A stretch of DNA of 6,266 bases from Syntrophomonadaceae bacterium. GTDB taxonomy: Bacteria; Bacillota; Syntrophomonadia; Syntrophomonadales; Syntrophomonadaceae. The stretch covers positions 1 through 6,266 of the forward strand of contig JAQUBU010000138.1 of the NCBI GenBank assembly GCA_028686565.1. The letters are read 5' to 3'. This document shows positions 1 to 5,441 of this stretch, in pieces. The notes under the pieces were generated by a model. It worked only from the letters and a program-made list of their open reading frames with translations. It searched no databases and was not told the DNA's origin. A program made the position numbers and the translations under genes. Positions within the stretch are counted from its first letter, which is position 1. Each line of letters opens with the position of its first letter.

Positions 1-209
1 TTCAGCCATTCGAATTCTTTCTTGAAATCAGCCGGAAGTAAGTATTTTTGCTGTTTCAGCGATTCCTTATCGTCCTTGAATCGTTCATAGACTTCTTTTC
101 GGTTTGCAAGCATTCGATTATAGACAAGCCGTACACAAACAAAGGTTTTGTTGATAAGTATTTCCTGTTCAGGAGTCGGGTATATGCGATATTTGTAAGC
201 CTTGTTCAT
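1..209 (-). CDS. tnpB: IS200/IS605 family TnpB (OrfB) RNA-guided nuclease/accessory transposon protein, N-terminal part only
   Basis: The reverse strand from an ATG at 209 encodes about 69 residues beginning MNKAYKYRIYPTPEQEIL, followed by FVCVRLVYNRMLANRK. This is the typical N-terminal helix-turn-helix region of TnpB, where the family usually has KxRxYP, then EQ, then FGCVRxVYN. The frame is open to the left edge, so the RuvC-like nuclease core, the zinc finger and the guide RNA (omega RNA) at the 3' end lie outside the window. A GGGTGAG ribosome site lies about 5 bases upstream of the ATG. The start overlaps the stop of the tnpA remnant as ATGA, which suggests translational coupling, as is common in this IS family. 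TnpB proteins are RNA-guided DNA nucleases that help retain the IS; activity here cannot be judged because the catalytic part is not visible. Confidence 0.88.
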   Translation of the reverse strand, partial: MNKAYKYRIYPTPEQEILINKTFVCVRLVYNRMLANRKEVYERFKDDKESLKQQKYLLPADFKKEFEWL

Positions 210-388
210 GTTTTCTCACCCTGGCTTTCATTATAGCGTTTCACAACTTCGATTGGCGCACTGCCAGTTGTCAGTAGACTAAAACTTCTTGACCAAAAGT
301 ATTCTTTCCACAATGCTTTCTTGAGTGTTGGATATTCTTTCTTAATCGCTGCGGCTATTTGAGGTGGGAGACTTCTTGCCGCACGAGG
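206..388 (-). pseudogene. tnpA: IS200/IS605 TnpA (Y1 transposase), C-terminal remnant
   Basis: The reverse frame ending in TGA at 206-208 encodes about 60 residues containing IKKEYPTLKKALWKEY, then FWSRSFSLLTTGSAPIEVVK and RYNESQGEKT. This matches the C-terminal half of Firmicute TnpA proteins, including the helix with the catalytic tyrosine (Tyr52 of the fragment, in VVKRYNESQ). The family is normally about 130-155 residues, with a His-hydrophobic-His metal-binding motif near its middle. That half is absent: an in-frame TAA sits at 389-391 and no start codon with a ribosome site precedes the recognisable part. Similarity fades around the PRAARSLPPQ segment, so the exact break point is uncertain. 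The remnant cannot make the single-strand transposase, so the IS would need TnpA from elsewhere to move. Confidence 0.8.
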
Positions 389-447
389 TTAAAATCATTA
401 TTTGTAAAAGCTGCCATCGCTAAGAAATAATTCTTGATAGCAAACAA
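355..447 (-). CDS. Short reading frame of 30 codons with a strong ribosome site, overlapping the tnpA break point
   Basis: A GAGGGAGGAC ribosome site (451-460) lies 3 bases before a TTG at 445-447. The frame reads MFAIKNYFLA, MAAFTNNDFN, LVRQEVSHLK and stops at TAG (355-357). I do not recognise the peptide, and it does not resemble the usual N-terminus of TnpA. The frame differs from that of the tnpA remnant it runs into. The best explanation is the first codons of another gene, or of a divergent tnpA, joined to the tnpA 3' half by a deletion. It is probably not functional as a protein. The ribosome site is the main reason for listing it. Confidence 0.3.
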   Translation of the reverse strand: MFAIKNYFLAMAAFTNNDFNLVRQEVSHLK

Positions 448-524
448 ATTGTCCTCCCTCTCTTTTTGTTAATACTATAGAGATATCGAAGAATTGTGCT
501 AATTTCATTCCTCATGCTCATTAA

Positions 525-1238
525 TTACAGTCCCTGTCTTTTTTTATATTCCGGGTATTTATAGCGGCTCATCAATGCTCTGGGTTCGTAATCGTAGAAC
601 TCAATTTCATAAGAACGATCAAATATACCCCGGATCTTTTTAATTTTTCCAAGATTGACAATAAATGATTTATGCACCCTTAAAAACCTGCTGTCCAGAA
701 TTTCTTCGAATTCTGCGAGAGTCCAATGACTATCAAAGATTCCATCAGCACTGTGAATAAGAGAAACATTATTATGTATTTCAATAAATATGATTCTTTC
801 CTTGTGCAAGTGGTATATCTCATTCTTGTTCTTTACGATCAAGATATCATTAACTTTCTTATTTTCGGGTTTTAATCGTTCTGCAAGCTCTTCTACCATA
901 TTTCTGAATTTACTTACTATTATAGGTTTTAAGATGTAGTTATAGGGATGTACCTCGAAAGAATCAATGGCATATTTTGTATAACCGGTTATAAAAACTA
1001 AAGATATATCTTTATTGAAACGGTAAATATTCCTGGCCACCTGCAGACCGTTCAGTTCATCTCCGCTCAATTCAATATCCAGTAAAACAAGATTGGGTTT
1101 ATGTTCTTTTACCATGTTTAATGCCGCTTCACCGCTTGCAGTGGTCCAGACTTCAGTTACTACAGGAATTTCATCCAATAGCTGTCTGATAAACTGCCGA
1201 TTATATTCCTCATCTTCAAGTACAAGCACTTTCAACAT
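525..1238 (-). CDS. LytTR-family response regulator (AgrA/LytR type)
   Basis: This 237-residue protein has a receiver domain at about residues 2-120 and a LytTR DNA-binding domain at about 130-232. Receiver hallmarks are the acidic pocket Glu8-Asp9, the phosphoacceptor Asp54 in LVLLDIELSG, Thr84 in VFITGY, and Lys104 in YILKPI. The LytTR part shows IIFIEIHNNVSLI and the signature FLRVHKSFIVNL (about 185-196). The length is normal for a two-domain LytTR regulator. The start is ATG with GAGGA 8 bases upstream. It follows its kinase after 27 bases on the same strand and is almost certainly phosphorylated by it. LytTR proteins bind pairs of short direct repeats at promoters and activate transcription. 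The targets are unknown; nearby candidates are its own operon and the divergent SPFH gene. I see no clear hairpin plus T-run terminator after the stop. Confidence 0.93.
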   Translation of the reverse strand: MLKVLVLEDEEYNRQFIRQLLDEIPVVTEVWTTASGEAALNMVKEHKPNLVLLDIELSGDELNGLQVARNIYRFNKDISLVFITGYTKYAIDSFEVHPYNYILKPIIVSKFRNMVEELAERLKPENKKVNDILIVKNKNEIYHLHKERIIFIEIHNNVSLIHSADGIFDSHWTLAEFEEILDSRFLRVHKSFIVNLGKIKKIRGIFDRSYEIEFYDYEPRALMSRYKYPEYKKRQGL

Positions 1239-1265
1239 CTAATAAATCCTCATAAACTTATTATT

Positions 1266-2606
1266 TCATCCCATTTCGTAAGCAGACACAGCATCATAAG
1301 ACTCTTTAATCCTTACAACAACACTTGTTTGTTTTTTGGAAACTATTTCAATGTCAGCCCCGTAACGGTCCAGCAATTTCTTTACCAGGTAAAGACCATA
1401 TCCCCGGCCAGCAGAATCCGTGCTTGTATAACCCGGTTCAAATATCTGCTCTTTAGCTTTGGAGGAAATGCCCTGGCCATTATTATGAATATATACTACA
1501 TAATGCCCAAACTCATACTTAAACTCAACTGCTACCCGGGCTTGCTTTTTATCCTGAATTGCAGCTTCAACTGCATTATCCAGGAGGTTCCCTAATATAC
1601 TGCACAGGTCCCAGGGCGGGATGGGTATACTCTCCATATCGCATTTTACCGCCACTGCGAACTCCACACCCTGTGATTCTGCTGCACTGCGTTTGCTGTT
1701 TAGCAGTCCGTTTATTACCGGGTGACCAGAATAAAGCATATCTTCAGTATTCCAGTAGTCCTCAGCTATGGCTTCTATATATTGTTTGGCTTCTTGATTA
1801 CGTTTTAAATAAATGAGTGATTGAATAGCTTGTATATGCCTGCAATATTCATGTTTTTGCTCCTGTAAAGTACGCAAGAGAGTTTCCACTTGCTGGAGAT
1901 GGGTCTTCAATAATTCAATTTTTATGCTGTTTCTGGCATTTTCCTCCAGTTTTTTAATAGCATAAACACCCAGGAGTGCAATAAACATCAATGCCAGATT
2001 AGCCCAGGGAATGATGGTGTTGAGCCTCCAAACCTCCTGTTTGCCAATAAGGTTGCTCATTATCAAGGTTAGTAAAAAGTTTTGCAGCAGTATAACTATA
2101 ATGATGACCATGGTGCTATTGCCAGGGATCTGATTTTGCCTGTCCAGGTTCAGATCAAAGATAAAGAACCGGTGCTTCTGCGACCAGAGATATATCATTA
2201 TGACCACAATGAATTCAATCGAGAACCCAACAATATTCAGCCAGGGCTTAGTTGCCAGATCTGCAACATTGCTCGATGTAATATGAAGAAAAAATGGCAA
2301 AAAAGCATTCTCCACCACTCCCACTATCATTATTCCAAGTAAAACTGCAACAAAGCTCCGTCCCCAGTCAATACGACTTAACACCACCAAGAGAACGGTT
2401 AAAACTAAAACCAGAATAACTGTATGAAGCCCAAACATTAAGGGCATTTGGCGCAGTAAATAAGCCAAAATGCATATTATTACTGCCATTATCGAACACT
2501 GCCGCATGTTTATGTTTATATTAAACAGGCCGCCGCCAAGCTTGATAATCAAGAAAGTCTGGGGAATGGAAATCAGAATTACAACATACCAGGGTATCGG
2601 ATACAA
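1266..2606 (-). CDS. Polytopic GHKL sensor histidine kinase (AgrC/NatK-like), partner of the LytTR regulator
   Basis: This 446-residue protein starts at TTG (2604-2606), with AAGGGGGGC 8 bases upstream. The first 218 residues hold about seven hydrophobic stretches (near 5-25, 36-52, 58-79, 84-108, 124-141, 164-186 and 197-217), so the sensor is membrane-embedded. A helical linker (about 218-250) leads to the dimerisation helix EQKHEYCRHIQAI with the likely phosphoacceptor His252. The catalytic domain has an N-box at about 338-348 (LGNLLDNAVEA, with Asn340 and Asn344), a G1 box NNGQGI (375-380) and a G2 box GRGYGLYLV (400-408). This is the GHKL architecture of quorum-sensing and antibiotic-sensing kinases, which pair with LytTR regulators as found here. 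The ligand cannot be read from the sequence: no AgrB- or AgrD-like gene lies in the window. The stop is followed by the regulator after 27 bases, so the two form one operon. Confidence 0.92.
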   Translation of the reverse strand: MYPIPWYVVILISIPQTFLIIKLGGGLFNININMRQCSIMAVIICILAYLLRQMPLMFGLHTVILVLVLTVLLVVLSRIDWGRSFVAVLLGIMIVGVVENAFLPFFLHITSSNVADLATKPWLNIVGFSIEFIVVIMIYLWSQKHRFFIFDLNLDRQNQIPGNSTMVIIIVILLQNFLLTLIMSNLIGKQEVWRLNTIIPWANLALMFIALLGVYAIKKLEENARNSIKIELLKTHLQQVETLLRTLQEQKHEYCRHIQAIQSLIYLKRNQEAKQYIEAIAEDYWNTEDMLYSGHPVINGLLNSKRSAAESQGVEFAVAVKCDMESIPIPPWDLCSILGNLLDNAVEAAIQDKKQARVAVEFKYEFGHYVVYIHNNGQGISSKAKEQIFEPGYTSTDSAGRGYGLYLVKKLLDRYGADIEIVSKKQTSVVVRIKESYDAVSAYEMG

Positions 2607-2633
2607 TTTTGCTGCCCCCCTTAATTCATTAAT

Positions 2634-2650
2634 TCAACTTTTGTAGTTGA
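2634..2650. promoter_or_regulatory. Short perfect inverted repeat just upstream of the kinase gene
   Basis: TCAACT (2634-2639) and AGTTGA (2645-2650) form a perfect 6-bp inverted repeat with a 5-base spacer. It lies at the predicted start of the kinase transcript, between the candidate -10 box and the ribosome site. It could be an operator, or a small hairpin in the leader RNA. It holds GTT half-sites of the sort that LytTR proteins recognise, but it is an inverted pair at close spacing rather than the usual direct pair, so autoregulation is only a suggestion. Confidence 0.3.
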
Positions 2651-2653
2651 CAT

Positions 2654-2683
2654 ATTATGCGACATAACTAGCGTACTTGTCAT
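2654..2683 (-). promoter_or_regulatory. Candidate promoter of the kinase-regulator operon
   Basis: Read on the minus strand, ATGACA (2678-2683) and CATAAT (2654-2659) are separated by 18 bases. Each matches the sigma-A consensus (TTGACA, TATAAT) at five of six positions. The predicted transcript would begin near 2647, giving a leader of about 40 bases before the TTG start. The -35 box lies in the first copy of a 26-bp direct repeat; the second copy differs within that box. This is a sequence-only prediction. Confidence 0.45.
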
Positions 2684-2717
2684 TGTTATGAAACTAGTGT
2701 GCTTGTGATTGCGAGCG
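2666..2717. repeat. 26-bp imperfect tandem repeat at the left edge of the REP-like array
   Basis: AACTAGCGTACTTGTCATTG (2666-2685) recurs with three differences as AACTAGTGTGCTTGTGATTG (2692-2711), a period of 26 bases. The second copy runs into the first ATTGCGAGCG unit of the larger array. It appears to be sequence flanking the array that was duplicated with it, or a degenerate edge of the element. Confidence 0.6.
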
Positions 2718-2956
2718 CAGCGCCAACCTGTCATTGCGAGCGCAGCGCGGCAATCTTCCCCCGTAATTGATTACATAAACGAAAAATGCTCTGACGCTTT
2801 TCGTTTACCTTGGCGGGTTATTACCCGTGATAATTGCGAGCGCAGCGCCAACCTGTCATTGCGAGCGCAGCGCGGCAATCTTCCCCCGTAATGATTATGT
2901 AAATGAAAAATGCTCTAACGCTTTTCGTTTACCTTGGCGGGTTATTACCCGTGATA
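2708..2956. repeat. Tandem duplication (125 and 124 bp) of a palindromic REP/MITE-like repeat
   Basis: Two head-to-tail copies span 2708-2832 and 2833-2956. By eye they differ by four substitutions and one deleted T. Each copy contains two ATTGCGAGCGCAGCG motifs, then GGCAATCTTCCCCCG, a hairpin with arms like TAAACGAAAA (2776-2785 with 2798-2807 in copy 1), and a second hairpin CGGGT-TATT-ACCCG (2814-2827 and 2938-2951). Motifs of the form TCATTGCGAGCG...GCAATC are a widespread dispersed palindromic repeat in bacterial genomes. Peptides such as SLRAQRGNL read from them are well-known annotation artefacts. The high identity between copies suggests a recent duplication. Confidence 0.9.
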
Positions 2957-3022
2957 ATTGCGAGCGGTAGAGAAGCAATCTAAAATGAAGCGATGGATGG
3001 ATTGCTTCGCTGCACTCGCAAT
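2957..3022. repeat. Closing inverted repeat of the REP-like array
   Basis: A further ATTGCGAGCG copy (left arm 2957-2980, ending GAAGCAATC) faces an inverted arm (3000-3022, starting GATTGCTTC and ending CTCGCAAT) across a 19-base loop. The nine bases nearest the loop pair perfectly, and the outer eight (ATTGCGAG/CTCGCAAT) pair again beyond a short mismatched section. This is the standard complete palindrome of this repeat type, so the array reads as two incomplete units followed by one complete palindrome. As RNA it would form a long stem-loop. Confidence 0.85.
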
Positions 3023-3190
3023 AACATATAAGATAGCTCGCGATGTTCGTCAATATGGAATTTTAAACAGTTTATTTTATTGCTTTTTCCGGGCTTTTCA
3101 GCCTGTTCTTTTGGTCAGAAAGTTGAGTCATTAAACAAGAATAAAATCAGGTACCTTTTTAATTCTTCTCTGCTTAGCTATTGCTATCCT

Positions 3191-3219
3191 TTGTTCCAAA
3201 AAGGTTATTCACATATACA
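3191..3219 (+). promoter_or_regulatory. Weak promoter-like boxes before the SPFH gene
   Basis: TTGTTC (3191-3196) and TATACA (3214-3219) are 17 bases apart, matching the sigma-A consensus at three and four of six positions. The -10-like box overlaps the end of the first direct repeat, so a protein bound there could control it. Such matches are common by chance in AT-rich DNA. Confidence 0.22.
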
Positions 3220-3237
3220 AAACGGGTATTCACATAT
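3203..3237. promoter_or_regulatory. Pair of 14-bp direct repeats 21 bp apart, candidate operator
   Basis: GGTTATTCACATAT (3203-3216) and GGGTATTCACATAT (3224-3237) match at 13 of 14 positions with a period of 21 bases, two turns of B-DNA. That places both copies on the same face of the helix, as expected for a protein binding as a tandem dimer. They lie about 75-100 bases before the SPFH start. The regulator is unknown. The LytTR protein from the window is one candidate only because it is close by. Confidence 0.4.
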
Positions 3238-3309
3238 TCTGACAGGATTTTTTTAACTGCTGGTTGAATAATGTTTATGTTTGGGGGATTCTAGAAGGGA
3301 TTGATATCA

Positions 3310-3879
3310 TTGTATTTTTTATTGGAAATAAACCTTTCCAAAAAGCATTTGCAGCGAGCAGGAGCTTTCATCCTGTTTTTTCTGACTATATTCCTGATGC
3401 ATCCGCTGGTTGCAGTGCCGGATGGACATGCCGGGATAATAATTAGTCGCGGAAAGGTTGAAGATCAAGTAATATCCGAAGGAATGCATCTGCGACTGCC
3501 CGCCTATCAACAAATAGTCAACATAGACTGCCGGCCTCAACAGATGCAAATGCAAGTGCCGTTGACAAGCCGGGATTTGCAGACAGTTAATGCCCTGCTG
3601 TCAATTCATTACCATATTAATCCTTCTGGTGTAGCCAAACTCTATCGTCAGAAGGGAACAGCATATGAATCCACCCTGCTGACCCCGGTAATTCAGGAAT
3701 CCTTGCAAACAGTAGTCATGCAATATTCGACAGAAGAAATGCTCTTTAATCGTTCGGAAATAATTAATAAAAGTTCACAATTAATAACCCGGTCTCTGAG
3801 CCAACATAATATAGTTGTCGATAAGTTTAATATTATGAATTTTGAATTTTCAACTCAATCAAATTTAGTTTATTTATAA
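3310..3879 (+). CDS. Truncated SPFH/band-7 (prohibitin-like) membrane protein
   Basis: From TTG at 3310 this encodes 189 residues. A TTG at 3301 is also in frame but touches the AAGGGA ribosome site (3295-3300), whereas 3310 sits 9 bases after it. Numbering from 3310, a single membrane helix spans about residues 17-35 (AGAFILFFLTIFLMHPLVA). It is followed by the band-7 domain: VPDGHAGIIISRGKV, then EGMHLRLPAYQQIVNID, SRDLQTVNALLSIHYHINP, PVIQESLQTVVMQYSTEEML and NIMNFEFS. These match the order of motifs in prohibitins. Such proteins form oligomeric rings or microdomains in membranes and often modulate proteases or other membrane proteins. Family members usually continue for 80-100 residues as an Ala/Glu-rich coiled coil after the FS motif. 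Here the protein stops nine residues later (TQSNLVYL), and I found no continuation in the other two frames. It is either a naturally short form or a decayed gene. Confidence 0.82.
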   Translation: MYFLLEINLSKKHLQRAGAFILFFLTIFLMHPLVAVPDGHAGIIISRGKVEDQVISEGMHLRLPAYQQIVNIDCRPQQMQMQVPLTSRDLQTVNALLSIHYHINPSGVAKLYRQKGTAYESTLLTPVIQESLQTVVMQYSTEEMLFNRSEIINKSSQLITRSLSQHNIVVDKFNIMNFEFSTQSNLVYL

Positions 3880-3907
3880 AGGTCAATAAATTTTTAAGGG
3901 GCTTTCT

Positions 3908-4252
3908 ATGCATTGGTTAATTATGGTCTTTTTAATATTGGTTATCGTTATAATTTTATCGATAATGGGACTACATACACGCATTTTGATAAAAGACCTG
4001 GCTATAAAACGTCATTCGCTACTACTATTCGCTTTAATGATACTAGCCTCCATAGTCTCCCGGATTGTATCATCTAAAACCCAGAGCTTTGGCTTTGGCC
4101 TGTTAACCGGACCATTAGTTATTCTGTTTGGTTTTCTGCCTGTAATATATATTGACTACTTGCGAAAAAAGCAAGCTGCCAACTATAAAGGCATCTGGAA
4201 AAAGATCGGCGACTGGCTGGATAAGCCTGTTAAAACCTTATTTTATAAATAA
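3908..4252 (+). CDS. Small three-helix membrane protein of unknown function
   Basis: This encodes 114 residues from ATG, with AAGGGG (3896-3901) 6 bases upstream, a strong ribosome site. Hydrophobic segments lie at about residues 2-21, 38-56 and 61-82. They are followed by a basic tail (YLRKKQAANYKGIWKKIGDW) with a probable amphipathic helix, and the protein ends KTLFYK. I do not recognise the family. It starts 28 bases after the SPFH stop and on the same strand, so the two are probably co-transcribed. SPFH proteins often pair with a small membrane partner such as NfeD, but this protein lacks the soluble OB-fold domain of NfeD. A partner role is therefore inference from position. Composition and ribosome site support a real gene. 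Confidence 0.7.
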   Translation: MHWLIMVFLILVIVIILSIMGLHTRILIKDLAIKRHSLLLFALMILASIVSRIVSSKTQSFGFGLLTGPLVILFGFLPVIYIDYLRKKQAANYKGIWKKIGDWLDKPVKTLFYK

Positions 4253-4318
4253 AGTCATAATACTCTACCTAAACCTGTCAATATTAACATAAACTAAGCA
4301 TCGGAAGAAACTGCAACG

Positions 4319-4350
4319 AGGGGGGAACCCCCTACCGCTTAAAGCGGGGG
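4319..4350. other. Two overlapping GC-rich hairpins in the convergent gap
   Basis: AGGGGG (4319-4324) can pair with CCCCCT (4328-4333) around a 3-base loop. Overlapping it, CCGCT (4335-4339) pairs with AGCGG (4343-4347), extended by CCC (4330-4332) with GGG (4348-4350) across a TA bulge. The outer part of the second stem uses the same C run as the first, so the two structures exclude each other. No T-run follows on either strand, so this is not a standard intrinsic terminator, although it lies where the small membrane gene and the exoribonuclease gene converge. The second hairpin resembles the subterminal hairpins of IS200/IS605 ends, so a relic of an IS end is possible. Confidence 0.45.
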
Positions 4351-4442
4351 ACATATTTGTAACCATTCTTTCGCTTCACTCAAGGCACAAAACGTAATGA
4401 AAATTTTTCTTTCAGACTTTAACCTCGTTATATTTCCAGCTA

Positions 4443-5426
4443 TCAATCATTAAACTCCTTATAGCGATAGGTGAAAAAGTGCTGCCCGAAAAAATTGTCA
4501 TAGTTGGTGAATAACTCCTCTTCACCGTCATTTTCTTCAATCTTTCTTTTAAATACAAACATTTTGGCATCCATATTATCCATCATGTTGAGCACAAATG
4601 CTTCGGGAAACAATGGAATCACCGGTGAACCGAATTCCAATGCTCCATGATGGCTGACCAGCATATGTTTTAACATCCACTCGAGTTCGACCGGAACCAA
4701 TATACCCTCATTCTTCATTTCGGCAATGGCTGCAGAAAGAATTTCAGTGCCCAGTATTATATGGCCCAGCAGCCTGCCCTCATTTGTATACTGTGGCGAT
4801 ACCTTGATTTCATATTCGCTTACCTTGCCGATATCATGCAGCAAAGCTCCACTGATTAATAAATCAAGATTCAAGTCCTCATAAGTCAGCGCTGCTTGTT
4901 GACACAAAGCTGCTACGGTTAATGTATGCTCTAATAATCCCCCACTGTAATTGTGATGAATCTTTTTAGCAGCAGGGGCTTTGAAAAAGCTCTCCTTCAT
5001 AGCAAGGGAAAATACTCTTTGCAGTACTTCCTTGAAAAAGGGGTTTTGGATTGACATTAAAAATCTGTCAAATTCCTGTATAAGTTTATCAATACTTATA
5101 CCTGGACTCTGCAAATAGCTTTGCGGGTCTTCATCCAGAACCTTTATCCGCTTGGCAGTTATCTGCACGCGGTTATTATAGATTCCCATATCACCCAGCA
5201 GACCGATTACCGCTCCGATTTCCAGTTTGCCGCTGATCGGACAATTGTCCCAGACTATTACACCAATTTCTCCCGTTTGGTCTCCTAGCTTTAATTCTAT
5301 AATTTCCCTTCCGTCTTTGGTTTTCCGCCCAATTTTGTCAATTATCAAATATTTGCCCCAAAGCTGAGTACCACTTGCCAGGGATTTTAATTCCTTTATC
5401 AAATAAGGCCCCTTTTTATCCATCAT
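4443..5426 (-). CDS. yhaM: YhaM-like 3'-5' exoribonuclease (OB-fold plus HD domain)
   Basis: This 327-residue protein is close to the usual length of YhaM (about 314). An N-terminal OB-fold nucleic-acid-binding domain covers about residues 15-100 (GREIIELKLGDQTGEIGVIVWD, then GAVIGLLGDMGIYNNRVQI). An HD phosphohydrolase-type domain follows at about 150-300 with its metal ligands visible: His167 in LLEHT, His197-Asp198 in LLHDIGK, His222 in LGHI, His259-His260 in SHHG, and Asp283 or Asp286 in MMDNMDAK. In Bacillus and relatives YhaM trims RNA 3' ends in the cytoplasm and can act on single-stranded DNA. The start is the first of two ATG codons, with AAGGAAGG 6 bases upstream. It begins 15 bases after the radical SAM gene and is probably in the same transcript. 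All catalytic residues appear intact. The gene symbol is given by similarity of architecture only. Confidence 0.9.
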   Translation of the reverse strand: MMDKKGPYLIKELKSLASGTQLWGKYLIIDKIGRKTKDGREIIELKLGDQTGEIGVIVWDNCPISGKLEIGAVIGLLGDMGIYNNRVQITAKRIKVLDEDPQSYLQSPGISIDKLIQEFDRFLMSIQNPFFKEVLQRVFSLAMKESFFKAPAAKKIHHNYSGGLLEHTLTVAALCQQAALTYEDLNLDLLISGALLHDIGKVSEYEIKVSPQYTNEGRLLGHIILGTEILSAAIAEMKNEGILVPVELEWMLKHMLVSHHGALEFGSPVIPLFPEAFVLNMMDNMDAKMFVFKRKIEENDGEEELFTNYDNFFGQHFFTYRYKEFND

Positions 5427-5441
5427 TATTAACCTTCCTTC

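Larger units (their letters stand above)
3023..3309. other. AT-rich intergenic stretch upstream of the SPFH gene
   Basis: No reading frame with a credible ribosome site and length is visible on either strand between the palindromic array and the SPFH gene. The stretch contains T-rich runs, the pair of direct repeats and the weak promoter-like boxes described separately, and the ribosome site AAGGGA at 3295-3300. I see nothing else I can support. Confidence 0.5.

Noticed and set aside
1329..2342. Plus-strand frames of 85-88 codons inside the kinase gene
   Set aside because: They lie antisense to a protein with full kinase motifs and have no recognisable domains or ribosome sites.
2621..2683. 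Minus-strand 20-codon frame (MTSTLVMSHN...) ending just before the kinase ribosome site, considered as a signal or leader peptide
   Set aside because: It has no ribosome site, continues open upstream into repeat DNA, and its start overlaps the predicted -35 box, so it would not be in the transcript.
2709..2891. Plus-strand 60-codon frame across the repeat array, reading peptides such as VIASAARQSS and SLRAQRGNL
   Set aside because: These peptides are the well-known false translation of the ATTGCGAGCG palindromic repeat, and no ribosome site precedes the frame.
2708..3022. CRISPR array
   Set aside because: The repeat period is about 125 bp with near-identical content throughout, so there are no short repeats separated by unique spacers, and no cas gene is present.
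3264..3446. Plus-strand 60-codon frame overlapping the start of the SPFH gene
   Set aside because: It is a shadow in another frame of a clear SPFH domain protein, and its TTG start lacks a ribosome site.
384..4431. An 11-base match (TTTAACCTCGT) between the tnpA junction at 384-394 (minus strand) and the convergent gap at 4421-4431 (plus strand), considered as an IS target or recombination scar
   Set aside because: Several 11-base matches are expected by chance in a window of this size when both strands are compared, and the flanks do not extend the match.
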